A stretch of DNA of 64,000 bases from Enterobacteriaceae bacterium (GTDB lineage Bacteria; Pseudomonadota; Gammaproteobacteria; Enterobacterales; Enterobacteriaceae), in contig CABIZV010000003.1 of assembly GCA_902363335.1 (NCBI GenBank), positions 221,475 through 285,474 of the forward strand. The letters run 5' to 3'. Under the pieces are notes generated by a model. That model was given only the letters and a program-made list of their open reading frames with translations. It had not been told where the DNA came from and did no database searches. Positions 8,361 through 16,373 of the stretch are shown here, piece after piece. The position numbers and the translations under genes are program-made. How positions within the stretch are numbered: position 1 is the stretch's first letter; every line of letters begins with the position of its first letter.

Positions 8361-9379
8361 TGAACGCACTTAACGCTTCAATGACTGTGATCGGTGCCGG
8401 CTCGTACGGCACCGCTCTTGCCATCACCGTGGCAAGAAATGGCCACCCAGTTGTACTCTGGGGCCACGATCCAAAGCATGTCGCAACGCTACAGCACGAT
8501 CGCTGTAACGTGGCATTCCTGCCTGACGTTCCGTTCCCCGACACGCTTCATCTTGAAAGTGACTTAGCCACTGCGCTTGCCGCCAGCCGCGATATTCTGG
8601 TGGTGGTGCCGAGCCATGTCTTTGGCGATGTCCTGCGCCAGATGAAACCGCTGTTGCGCGACGATGCACGCATTGTGTGGGCAACAAAAGGGCTGGAGGC
8701 TGAAACGGGCCGCCTGCTGCAAGAGGTTGCGCGCGAAGCGCTGGGCCCGGATATCCCGCTGGCGGTGATTTCAGGGCCAACGTTTGCCAAAGAGCTGGCG
8801 GCGGGCTTACCGACCGCGATTTCGCTGGCGGCGACAGACCCGGTGTTTGCCGACGATTTGCAGCAACTGCTGCACTGTGGCAAGAGCTTCCGTGTCTACA
8901 GCAACCCGGATTTCATCGGCGTCCAGCTGGGCGGCGCGGTGAAAAACGTGATTGCGATTGGTGCGGGTATCTCTGATGGCATCGGCTTTGGCGCCAATGC
9001 CCGTACGGCATTAATCACCCGTGGGCTGACCGAAATGTCACGTCTGGGCGTGGCGCTCGGCGCAGATCCTGTGACTTTTATGGGCATGGCGGGGCTGGGC
9101 GATTTAGTGCTCACCTGTACCGATAACCAGTCGCGCAACCGTCGTTTCGGTATGGCGTTGGGCAAGGGCGCGCAGGTGCAGGAAGCGCAGGACACCATTG
9201 GCCAGGTGGTAGAAGGTTACCGTAATACCAAAGAAGTTCGCGAGTTGGCGCACCGTGTGGGTGTCGAAATGCCAATAACCGAGGAAATTTATCAGGTATT
9301 ATATTGCGGAAAAAGTGCGCGCGAGGCAGCATTGACCTTATTAGGTCGTGCACGCAAGGATGAGCATAGCGGCAACTAA
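8360..9379 (+). CDS. gpsA: sn-glycerol-3-phosphate dehydrogenase (NAD(P)+)
   Basis: A 339-residue cytosolic enzyme that reduces dihydroxyacetone phosphate to sn-glycerol 3-phosphate for phospholipid synthesis. The N-terminal Rossmann motif GAGSYGTALA is at about residues 13-22, with the family segments SGPTFAKELA and QLGGAVKNVIAIGAG containing the catalytic lysine. Length equals E. coli GpsA. The start overlaps the secB stop by one base. Confidence 0.98.
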   Translation: MNALNASMTVIGAGSYGTALAITVARNGHPVVLWGHDPKHVATLQHDRCNVAFLPDVPFPDTLHLESDLATALAASRDILVVVPSHVFGDVLRQMKPLLRDDARIVWATKGLEAETGRLLQEVAREALGPDIPLAVISGPTFAKELAAGLPTAISLAATDPVFADDLQQLLHCGKSFRVYSNPDFIGVQLGGAVKNVIAIGAGISDGIGFGANARTALITRGLTEMSRLGVALGADPVTFMGMAGLGDLVLTCTDNQSRNRRFGMALGKGAQVQEAQDTIGQVVEGYRNTKEVRELAHRVGVEMPITEEIYQVLYCGKSAREAALTLLGRARKDEHSGN

Positions 9380-9403
9380 TCGCAGGGAACCTTTGTCATC
9401 CCG

Positions 9404-9434
9404 ACGATCCGGCCAGCAGAGACTGGCCGATCGT
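9404..9434 (+). other. Intercistronic hairpin between gpsA and cysE
   Basis: ACGATC-CGGCCAG and CTGGCC-GATCGT arms around a short loop; the stem is about 12 bp with one bulge. No T run follows, so partial termination or mRNA stabilisation is more likely than full termination. Confidence 0.55.
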
Positions 9435-9456
9435 TCCAATACGTCTGGAGTATGCA

Positions 9457-10278
9457 ATGTCGTGTGAAGAACTGGAAATTGTCTGGAACAATATTAAAGC
9501 CGAAGCCCGCGCCTTGGCCGACTGCGAGCCTATGCTCGCCAGCTTCTATCACGCTACGCTACTCAAGCATGAAAATCTGGGCAGTGCATTAAGCTACATG
9601 CTCGCCAATAAGCTGGCATCGCCAATTATGCCGGCTATTGCCATTCGGGAAGTGGTGGAAGAAGCCTACGCCGCTGATCCAGAAATGATCGCCTCAGCCG
9701 CCTGTGACATTCAGGCCGTGCGCACCCGTGACCCGGCGGTCGACAAATATTCTACGCCGCTCCTTTATCTGAAAGGCTTCCATGCTTTGCAGGCCTACCG
9801 CATCGGCCACTGGCTGTGGGGGCAGGGGCGTCGTGCGCTGGCTATTTTCCTGCAAAATCAGGTGTCGGTGTCGTTCCAGGTGGACATCCACCCGGCGGCA
9901 AAAATTGGTCGCGGCATTATGCTCGACCATGCCACCGGTATTGTGGTGGGTGAAACAGCGGTGATTGAAAACGACGTGTCGATTCTGCAATCGGTGACCC
10001 TTGGCGGTACCGGTAAAACCAGCGGCGACCGTCACCCGAAAATCCGCGAAGGCGTGATGATTGGCGCCGGAGCGAAAATTCTCGGCAATATCGAAGTAGG
10101 GCGCGGCGCGAAAATTGGTGCAGGTTCGGTGGTTTTACAGCCTGTACCACCGCACACCACTGCCGCAGGCGTCCCGGCGCGTATCGTCGGCAAGCCTGAG
10201 TCGGATAAACCGTCGATGGATATGGATCAGCACTTCAACGGCATTAACCACGGATTTGAGTACGGCGACGGGATTTGA
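9457..10278 (+). CDS. cysE: serine acetyltransferase
   Basis: A 273-residue hexapeptide-repeat acetyltransferase that makes O-acetylserine from serine and acetyl-CoA, the first committed step of cysteine synthesis. The N-terminal helical domain (about 1-140) is followed by the left-handed beta-helix (about 141-260). The catalytic region LDHATGIVVGETAVI contains the active-site His. Length equals E. coli CysE, which is feedback-inhibited by cysteine. It is followed by repetitive palindromic elements and the converging trmL. Confidence 0.98.
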   Translation: MSCEELEIVWNNIKAEARALADCEPMLASFYHATLLKHENLGSALSYMLANKLASPIMPAIAIREVVEEAYAADPEMIASAACDIQAVRTRDPAVDKYSTPLLYLKGFHALQAYRIGHWLWGQGRRALAIFLQNQVSVSFQVDIHPAAKIGRGIMLDHATGIVVGETAVIENDVSILQSVTLGGTGKTSGDRHPKIREGVMIGAGAKILGNIEVGRGAKIGAGSVVLQPVPPHTTAAGVPARIVGKPESDKPSMDMDQHFNGINHGFEYGDGI

Positions 10279-10282
10279 TTCC

Positions 10283-10352
10283 TTGCCCGGTGGCGCTGCG
10301 CTTACCGGGCCTACCAAACCGTAGGCCGGATAAGGCGTAGCCGCCATCCGGC
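10283..10352. repeat. REP pair (BIME) between cysE and trmL
   Basis: Two imperfect palindromes: GCCCGGTGGCGCTGCG...CTTACCGGGC and GGCCGGATAAGGCG...CGCCATCCGGC. These are the classic enterobacterial REP forms in head-to-head arrangement, between two convergent genes. Confidence 0.85.
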
Positions 10353-10357
10353 AAATA

Positions 10358-10831
10358 TCAGCTACGCAATACCGCGCCCGGATACCCCAGCTGGCGCCAC
10401 GCCTCATACACCACCACCGACACCGCGTTCGACAAGTTCATGCTGCGGCTGTCCGGCATCATCGGAATACGAATTTTTTGCTCCGGCGGCAGCGCATCCA
10501 GAATGGTCGCGGGCAGTCCGCGCGTTTCCGGGCCAAACATCAGATAGTCACCGTCCTGATAGCTCACCGCGCTATGTGCGGGCGTACCTTTGGTGGTCAG
10601 GGCAAACAGACGCTGCGGGTTTTCGCTCTCAACAAACGCGGCGTAATCGGCATAGCGCGTGACGGCGGTGAACTCATGGTAATCCAGTCCGGCGCGACGT
10701 AGGCGTTTGTCGTCCCAGGCAAAGCCCATCGGTTCGATGATATGCAGGCGAAAGCCGGTATTGGCACATAGACGGATGATGTTCCCGGTATTCGGCGGGA
10801 TTTCAGGTTCGAATAAAACGATGTTAAGCAT
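10358..10831 (-). CDS. trmL: tRNA (cytidine/uridine-2'-O)-methyltransferase TrmL
   Basis: A 157-residue SPOUT-class methyltransferase (E. coli TrmL/YibK) that 2'-O-methylates the wobble base of leucine tRNAs with cmo/cmnm-type anticodons. Motif NIVLFEPEIPPNTGNIIRL opens the protein. The trefoil-knot segments LMFGPETRGLP and RIPMMPDSRSMNLSNAV are complete. A GC-rich inverted repeat (CTGCCCCC/GGGGGCAG, 10833-10857) lies just upstream of the ATG in the leader. Confidence 0.97.
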   Translation of the reverse strand: MLNIVLFEPEIPPNTGNIIRLCANTGFRLHIIEPMGFAWDDKRLRRAGLDYHEFTAVTRYADYAAFVESENPQRLFALTTKGTPAHSAVSYQDGDYLMFGPETRGLPATILDALPPEQKIRIPMMPDSRSMNLSNAVSVVVYEAWRQLGYPGAVLRS

Positions 10832-10875
10832 GCTGCCCCCTTGGATTGCGGGGGCAGGATAGCAGAATTTAGAGA

Positions 10876-11056
10876 AACCCTCACCCCGGCCCTCTCCCTG
10901 AAAGGGAGAGGGAGCAGCGCCGGTCTGCGAACATGCAAATGTTGACCGGACACTCCCCTCGCTCCTGTGGGGTAAGAGTCAGGGAGAAAGCAAAAGCACC
11001 AAACGACGCCGAACGGTCCCCTCGCCCCTTCGGGGAGAGGGTTAGGGTGAGGGCCC
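10876..11056. repeat. Palindromic intergenic repeats between trmL and lldD
   Basis: Two palindromic units of the CCCTCTCCC/GGGAGAGGG type. The first is at 10889-10912; the second, CCCCTCGCCCC-TTC-GGGGAGAGGG, is at about 11021-11043 and ends in a CCCTAACCC-type flank. A third, weaker arm (CCCCTCGCTCCTGTGGGG) is at about 10955-10972. Such units recur in enteric intergenic regions. I see no gene in this stretch. Confidence 0.65.
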
Positions 11057-11067
11057 CTCGCACTGAG

Positions 11068-12252
11068 CTACGCCGCGCTTCCCTGCTTAATCGCATTAAA
11101 CACCTGCGCCGCTTCAGCGTTGTGCACCAGCGAATCGCGGCTAATCTCTTTAATCGATTTCGCCCCGGTCAGCGTCATCGCCACCTTCATCTCTTTCTCA
11201 ACCAAATTCAGCAGGTTCGCTACCCCCGCCTGACCCTGCGTTGCCAGCGCATACAGATACGCACGCCCCAGCAGGACGGTATCCGCGCCCAGCGCAATCA
11301 TACGCACCACATCCAGCCCGTTACGGATCCCGCTGTCGGCCAGAATGGCGATATCACCCTTCACCGCATCAGCGATGGCCGGGAGCGCACGCGCGGAAGA
11401 GAGCACGCCGTCGAGCTGGCGACCGCCGTGGTTGGAGACCACAATCCCATCGGCGCCAAAACGCACCGCGTCGCGCGCATCTTCCGGGTCGAGGATCCCT
11501 TTGATCACCATCGGGCCGTCCCAGAATTCACGGATCCACTCGAGGTCTTTCCACGAGATAGACGGATCGAAGTTATTCGCCAGCCAGCCAATGTAGTCTT
11601 CCAGCCCGGTCGGTTTGCCGAGGTAGGTGGAAATATTGCCTAAATCGTGTGGACGACCGTTTAGCCCCACGTCCCATGCCCACTGGGGATGAGTGACCGC
11701 CTGCCAGTAGCGACGCATTGCGGCATTTTGTCCGCTCATGCCGGAATGGGCGTCGCGGTAGCGCGCACCCGGCGTTGGCATATCGACGGTGAACACCAGC
11801 GTTGAACAGCCTGCCGCCTTTGCCCGCTCCAGCGCGTTACGCATAAAACCGCGATCGCGCAGGACATACAGCTGGAACCACATCGGACGCTTGATGGTTG
11901 GCGCCACCTCTTCAATCGGACACACCGACACGGTTGAGAGGGTAAACGGAATACCTTTGGCATCCGCGGCGGCGGCGGCCTGCACTTCACCACGACGAGC
12001 ATACATGCCGCACAGGCCAACCGGCGCAAGGGCTACGGGCATTGAAAGCTGCTCGTTGAACAGCGTGGTTTCCAGGCTCAGATCGGACATGTTTCTCAGG
12101 ATGCGCTGACGCAGCGCCACATCCGACAGGTCTTCCACGTTGCGCCGCAGGGTATGTTCCGCATACGCGCCTCCGTCAATGTAGTGGAACAAGAACGGTG
12201 GCAGGATGCGCTGTGCGGCGGCGCGGTAGTCACTGGCGGCGGAAATAATCAT
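11068..12252 (-). CDS. lldD: L-lactate dehydrogenase (quinone-linked, FMN)
   Basis: A 394-residue FMN-dependent alpha-hydroxyacid dehydrogenase at the inner membrane, oxidising L-lactate to pyruvate with electrons passed to the quinone pool. The FMN-binding motif SNHGGRQLDG contains the catalytic His and Arg, and DSGIRNGLDVVR is the phosphate-binding segment. The N-terminus starts MIISAASDYRAAAQRILP as in E. coli. Its ATG overlaps the lldR stop (ATGA). It is the last gene of lldPRD. Confidence 0.98.
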   Translation of the reverse strand: MIISAASDYRAAAQRILPPFLFHYIDGGAYAEHTLRRNVEDLSDVALRQRILRNMSDLSLETTLFNEQLSMPVALAPVGLCGMYARRGEVQAAAAADAKGIPFTLSTVSVCPIEEVAPTIKRPMWFQLYVLRDRGFMRNALERAKAAGCSTLVFTVDMPTPGARYRDAHSGMSGQNAAMRRYWQAVTHPQWAWDVGLNGRPHDLGNISTYLGKPTGLEDYIGWLANNFDPSISWKDLEWIREFWDGPMVIKGILDPEDARDAVRFGADGIVVSNHGGRQLDGVLSSARALPAIADAVKGDIAILADSGIRNGLDVVRMIALGADTVLLGRAYLYALATQGQAGVANLLNLVEKEMKVAMTLTGAKSIKEISRDSLVHNAEAAQVFNAIKQGSAA

Positions 12253-13025
12253 GCTTTTTTCTCCCTGGAAATATCAGTGTGGTCGTCGGGCAAGCGGGTG
12301 ATCCGCGCCTGGCGGGCCAGGTCTTCATCAAAACGTTTAATGGTGGTGTGGACGAAACCAAGATGCGCCATCATCGCCTGGCGTGCGCCTTCAGCGTCAC
12401 CGGCGGCAATGGCATCGAGGATGGCCAGATGCTGTTCGGTCAGCTTCGCAAATACCGGTGGCACCAGATACATGCGCTCGCGGCTCTGAATCACCGAGGA
12501 TTGCAGCAGGTCGAAAAATCCGCGCATGGTTTGCAGAAGCACCACATTGTGGGACGCCTCGGCAATGGCTAAATGGAAACGCACGTCGGCCTGTGAGGCG
12601 AGATCCGGGTCGTGGCTTTGGGTGGCTTCAAAACAGAGGCGGATTTTTTCTTTATCGGCGTCGGTGGCGCGCATCGCCGCATACCATGCGGTGCTGGCTT
12701 CGATGGCGTGGCGAGCTTCGAGGATATCAAAGCTATAATCCGGGTCATCGGCGAGCAGGGTTTTCAGCGGCTGCACGATATTTTGTTCAGACCAGCCCTC
12801 GTGCTGCCAGCGCACGAAGGTGCCGCCGCCGCGACGGCTAAGCAGCAATCCTTCACTGACCAGTTTCGCCAGCGCCTCACGCAGCGAATTGCGCGAGACG
12901 CCAAGCTGGCTTGCCAGTTTACGTTCAGCGGGCAATCGCATGCCCGCTTCCAGTTGTTGTTCTTCAATCAGCGCCCGCACGCGGCAGGCGACATCGTCTG
13001 ACAGACGTTTGGGCAGTGTAATCAC
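12249..13025 (-). CDS. lldR: lactate-responsive regulator LldR (GntR/FadR family)
   Basis: A 258-residue transcription factor with an N-terminal winged helix (about 10-75, segment ERKLASQLGVSRNSLREALAKL) and a C-terminal FCD ligand domain. I chose the GTG at 13025, which overlaps the lldP stop as GTGA and gives exactly the E. coli length. A GTG four codons further upstream would lie inside lldP. It is expected to repress or activate lldPRD according to L-lactate; two matching operators lie upstream of lldP. It overlaps lldD by 4 nt. Confidence 0.95.
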   Translation of the reverse strand: MITLPKRLSDDVACRVRALIEEQQLEAGMRLPAERKLASQLGVSRNSLREALAKLVSEGLLLSRRGGGTFVRWQHEGWSEQNIVQPLKTLLADDPDYSFDILEARHAIEASTAWYAAMRATDADKEKIRLCFEATQSHDPDLASQADVRFHLAIAEASHNVVLLQTMRGFFDLLQSSVIQSRERMYLVPPVFAKLTEQHLAILDAIAAGDAEGARQAMMAHLGFVHTTIKRFDEDLARQARITRLPDDHTDISREKKA

Positions 13026-14677
13026 GGAATCATCCACGTTAAGACATACGCCTGCAGCGTGGTAATCACGCCCACCATACAGGTGAAAATCAGGCTGTGT
13101 TTCACGGTGAAACGGAACAGGTCAGATTCTTTACCGACCAGGCCTACCGCCGCACAGGCAATAGCGATGGACTGCGGTGAAATCATCTTCCCGGTCACGC
13201 CGCCGGTAGTGTTAGCGGCAACCAGCAGCACGTCCGAGACGCCAATCTGCTGCGCGGCGGTGGCCTGGAGCGCGGCGAACAAGGCGTTGGAGGAGGTGTC
13301 TGAGCCGGTCAGGAATACGCCAAGCCAGCCGAGGAACGGCGAGAAGAAGGTAAAGGCATGACCGGTGTGCGCCAGCGCCAATGCCAGCGTCGAGGACAGG
13401 CCGGAGTAGTTAGAGATAAAGGCGAACGCCAGCACCATGCCGATAGAGTAAATCGGTAACGCCAGCTCTTTAAGGGTAGAACCGAAGGTGCTGATGGCCT
13501 CTTTTGGCTTCATGCGCAGCCAGACTATCGAGAGCAGTGCGGCAAACAGAATGGCGGTGCCGGTGGCGGAGAGCCAGTCAAATTTATACACCGCCGCATA
13601 GGCGGTCGCCTGATTCACCACCGGCGGCATACGCGCGACCAGTTTGTCGAGGTATGGCACCGAAATATTAATCACCAGATCGTATAGCGCGCCGCCCGGA
13701 GCAAACAGCGCTTTGAACGGCGGAATGCTCCACAGAGTGACGGTAGCGGTGAGGAACAGGAACGGCGACCAGGCACGAACGATCTGCCCGGCAGTGTAGC
13801 GGGTACGCGACAGATCCATATCGACCTGCGATGCGCCCATATCACCAAAGCGGAAGATACGCACCGGCTGCCAGCGTTTGAGGAACAGCGTCAGGCAGAC
13901 CAGCGATACCAGTGAGGAGATGATATCGGGCAGTTCCGGGCCGAGGAAGTTAGAGCTAAGGTACTGCGCGATAGCAAACGAACCGCCGGCGACCATCACC
14001 GCAGGCCAGGTTTCTTTTATCCCGCGCCAGCCGTCCATAATCGCCATGATCCAGAACAGCACGATAATGGTCAGGAACGGCAACTGACGGCCAACCATCT
14101 GACCGATTTCAAAGCTGTCCAGACCGGTAACCTGGCCTGCGACCAGAATTGGAATCCCCATCGCACCAAAGGCAACCGGCGCGGTGTTGACGATAAGACA
14201 TAGCCCCGCAGCGTACAGCGGGTTAAAGCCCAGCCCAACTAACAGCGCGGCGGTAATGGCAACCGGCGCGCCGAATCCCGCAGCCCCTTCAAGGAAGGCG
14301 CCGAAGGAGAAGCCGACAATCAGCATCTGCAAACGCTGGTCTGGGGTGATGGAGAGAATCGACGAACGAATGATGTCGAACTGCCCGGTTTTCACCGAGA
14401 TTTTGTAGACGAAAACGGCGGCGATAATAATCCAGGCAATCGGCCACAGACCGTAGAAGAAACCGTATACCACCGACGCCAGCGCCCGGTCGACCGGCAT
14501 TTTGTAGAACAGTAGCGCGACGGCCAGCGCGATAGCCACCGTCCAGCTCGCTGCTACATAACCTTTCAGCTTGAGCTTAATCAGCGCGAAGAAGAAGAAC
14601 AGGATTGGGAGCGATGCTATCAGGCTTGATAGCCAGATATTCCCAGCCGGATCGTAGTTTTGTTGCCAGAGGCTCAT
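13022..14677 (-). CDS. lldP: L-lactate permease
   Basis: A 551-residue polytopic inner-membrane protein of the lactate permease family (LctP), the same length as E. coli LldP; it imports L-lactate (and D-lactate/glycolate in E. coli) with protons. The N-terminus MSLWQQNYDPAGNIWLSSL fixes the start at 14677, with a GGAG site a few bases upstream. A further in-frame start 17 codons upstream lacks family similarity. The signature FGAFLEGAAGFGAPVAITAA is in the first third. First gene of lldPRD. Confidence 0.97.
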   Translation of the reverse strand: MSLWQQNYDPAGNIWLSSLIASLPILFFFFALIKLKLKGYVAASWTVAIALAVALLFYKMPVDRALASVVYGFFYGLWPIAWIIIAAVFVYKISVKTGQFDIIRSSILSITPDQRLQMLIVGFSFGAFLEGAAGFGAPVAITAALLVGLGFNPLYAAGLCLIVNTAPVAFGAMGIPILVAGQVTGLDSFEIGQMVGRQLPFLTIIVLFWIMAIMDGWRGIKETWPAVMVAGGSFAIAQYLSSNFLGPELPDIISSLVSLVCLTLFLKRWQPVRIFRFGDMGASQVDMDLSRTRYTAGQIVRAWSPFLFLTATVTLWSIPPFKALFAPGGALYDLVINISVPYLDKLVARMPPVVNQATAYAAVYKFDWLSATGTAILFAALLSIVWLRMKPKEAISTFGSTLKELALPIYSIGMVLAFAFISNYSGLSSTLALALAHTGHAFTFFSPFLGWLGVFLTGSDTSSNALFAALQATAAQQIGVSDVLLVAANTTGGVTGKMISPQSIAIACAAVGLVGKESDLFRFTVKHSLIFTCMVGVITTLQAYVLTWMIP

Positions 14678-14750
14678 GCAGGTCTCCAGGGGGCCGCACG
14701 CATTGCTTCGCGGTGAGTCTGGGCTCATCTGTGCGTCACAGTTCGTGTAA

Positions 14751-14767
14751 AAGTGGCCCTGCCAATT
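14751..14767. promoter_or_regulatory. LldR-type operator, promoter-downstream site (O2-like)
   Basis: AAGTGGCCCTGCCAATT, an imperfect 17-bp palindrome of the form AATTGG-N5-CCAATT, located 74 nt upstream of the lldP start codon. It matches the upstream site in form. In E. coli, LldR binds two 17-bp operators, one downstream of the transcription start. Confidence 0.7.
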
Positions 14768-14876
14768 AGATGGTGTAGGGGTAATGACAATGAATGGTTA
14801 ACCAAATGTTATGCATGAGCAATGCTATTGTGACGATTTGTGGTTAACTTGTGAAGTGATAGCGGTTTGGTTGCTG

Positions 14877-14893
14877 AATTGGTTGGGCCAATT
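14877..14893. promoter_or_regulatory. LldR-type operator, upstream site (O1-like)
   Basis: AATTGGTTGGGCCAATT, with perfect AATTGG/CCAATT arms. It lies 126 bp from the second site, the same spacing as the published E. coli O1/O2 pair (-105 and +22), consistent with DNA looping between dimers. By that analogy transcription would start near 14788. Confidence 0.72.
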
Positions 14894-14918
14894 TAGGGGG
14901 GGAGCGTTGAGTTAAACA

Positions 14919-14945
14919 CACCTTCTCCCGGGCGGGAGAAGGTGA
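14919..14945 (-). terminator. Hairpin after yibL
   Basis: CACCTTCTCCC/GGGAGAAGGTG inverted repeat with a very short loop, just past the yibL stop. On the minus strand it is followed by a GTTTAAC segment and not a strict T run. Confidence 0.5.
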
Positions 14946-14956
14946 GGAACGGGAGA

Positions 14957-15319
14957 TTAGAACTCGGTCTTAGCGAACCCGGTCATAACCTGCAGGCCCA
15001 TCTCACGACCCAGAGCGGTCATTGGATGAACCACAACGATACCGCGAACGCTCTTTTTCAGCGCCCCCATGTTCGCTTGTTCTTTTTTAGTGATCGCGCG
15101 GCTAAACGGCAGTTTTGCCAGCTTTTGCGCTTCTTTGCTCAGCTTCTGTGAATGCACCTCGCGCAGACGTGCGATTTCAGTTTCGAGCTTCGCTTTTTCC
15201 GCTTCTAATTCAGCGTACTTTTCAGCGCTATCGACCAAAGAGAGTGCTGCCTGCTGGTGGCGAATGGCGTCAAGCAGGTCGCTCAGGCGTTTGATTTCGT
15301 TCTTTTCGATTTCTTTCAT
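14957..15319 (-). CDS. yibL: YibL family ribosome-associated protein
   Basis: A 120-residue protein, the same length as E. coli YibL, which co-purifies with ribosomes; its role is unknown. It begins MKEIEKNEIKRLSDLLDAIR, with a charged, heptad-like N-terminal half (Glu/Lys/Leu rich, residues about 1-70) suggesting a coiled coil, and a basic C-terminal half. It lies upstream of lldP on the same strand, as in E. coli, and is divergent from yibT. Confidence 0.93.
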   Translation of the reverse strand: MKEIEKNEIKRLSDLLDAIRHQQAALSLVDSAEKYAELEAEKAKLETEIARLREVHSQKLSKEAQKLAKLPFSRAITKKEQANMGALKKSVRGIVVVHPMTALGREMGLQVMTGFAKTEF

Positions 15320-15593
15320 GTTGCTGATATTCTGATAATAAAATAGACGTGATGCTCTCTAGTATGCGCGTTGTCGCTCATTTCTGGTAGTTAATTATAC
15401 AAAATGGGGTAATTTCACCAAGCGATAATTCGCAGTGAATATCTTTAAGATGTTGAATTTTATTGCTATTTCATGAAATAGTTAACTGGATCGCTTTTTA
15501 GAAAATTACTGGCCTAAATTCGCACATTTTCCTCAACCCTAATCCTGAAGATTATCCATGCTTAAGAGGGATCTTGTAGAGGGAGGATATGCG

Positions 15594-15803
15594 ATGAACA
15601 AAATGGGTGAAAACGTACCACGCATAATTGATAAAGCGGTAGATTTCATGGCTTCCAGTCAGGCATTCATGGAGTATTTACACAAAAGGCCGCATTCTGA
15701 CCATGTTCCTGCTGATATTCCTGAAGACAAAGCGGAGATGTTCCTGGCGCGGTTAGAGTACTATCGCGACCTCTATCGCCCCGTGGAAAAAACTCGCAAA
15801 TAA
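15594..15803 (+). CDS. yibT: small conserved protein YibT
   Basis: A 69-residue protein equal in length to E. coli YibT. The ATG at 15594 is preceded by GAGGGAGG and gives MNKMGENVPRIIDKAVDF; the segment DKAVDFMASSQAF and the C-terminal RLEYYRDLYRP match YibT. A longer in-frame reading from 15558 has no family support. Function is unknown; E. coli yibT has been tied to fatty-acid homeostasis, which I cannot judge from sequence. In E. coli mtlR follows at this place; here the next gene is yibI. Confidence 0.88.
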   Translation: MNKMGENVPRIIDKAVDFMASSQAFMEYLHKRPHSDHVPADIPEDKAEMFLARLEYYRDLYRPVEKTRK

Positions 15804-15821
15804 CGCGGCAAGATGCGTTTC

Positions 15822-15860
15822 TCGCTGGTAATGCATCCCCTCCGTTACCAGCGATTTTTA
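15822..15860 (+). terminator. Rho-independent terminator after yibT
   Basis: TCGCTGGTAA / TTACCAGCGA, 10-bp perfect stem with a 13-nt loop, followed by TTTTTA. Confidence 0.88.
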
Positions 15861-16002
15861 CTGCCCGTCCCCCAATCAAAAAATTCTCCTTTAGAGATAA
15901 TGGCGAAAATGCCTGACGCCCATTATCTTCAATAATATCGGCCCGGATTGTACGCGGCTGCCTGACATTAGACATTCTAACTCGCGTTAATCTGAGGCAA
16001 AT

Positions 16003-16371
16003 ATGTTTCTAAACTATTTCGCGTTGGGTGTGCTTATCTTTGTGTTTCTGGTTCTGTTTTACGGAATCATTATGATTCACGATATTCCTTATACGATTGC
16101 GAAAAAGCGTAATCATCCTCACGCCGATGCGATTCATACCGCAGGCTGGGTGAGTTTATTTACGCTCCATGTTATTTGGCCGTTTCTCTGGATTTGGGCC
16201 ACGCTTTACCAGCCTGAGCGCGGTTGGGGAATGCAGTCGCATATTCCGCCGACTGAGCCTGCTCCCGCTGGAGATGATGCGCTGAAACAACTCTCTCGTC
16301 GGGTGGCTGAACTGGAACAAAAACTGGCAGAGAAAAGCCCTTCGCCCCAAACGACCACCCCGGAGCAATAA
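16003..16371 (+). CDS. yibI: DUF3302 inner-membrane protein YibI
   Basis: A 122-residue protein with two transmembrane segments (about 4-25 and 48-67) and a charged C-terminal tail with a short coiled-coil stretch (about 95-113). MFLNYFALGVLIFVFLVLFYG and PERGWGMQSH match the DUF3302 pair YibI/YiaW; the YQPERGWGMQSH form and the partner yibH favour YibI. It ends 2 nt before yibH. It likely forms an inner-membrane pair with the YibH adaptor; the transported substrate is unknown. Confidence 0.9.
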   Translation: MFLNYFALGVLIFVFLVLFYGIIMIHDIPYTIAKKRNHPHADAIHTAGWVSLFTLHVIWPFLWIWATLYQPERGWGMQSHIPPTEPAPAGDDALKQLSRRVAELEQKLAEKSPSPQTTTPEQ

Positions 16372-16373
16372 TC

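Noticed and set aside
10933..11643. 236-codon plus-strand frame over the repeats and the end of lldD
   Set aside because: It begins in palindromic repeats and continues antisense to lldD; Arg/His-rich composition.
14678..14728. 17-codon upstream extension of LldP
   Set aside because: The extension lacks family similarity and would cover the leader; ATG 14677 has a good ribosome-binding site and gives the E. coli length.
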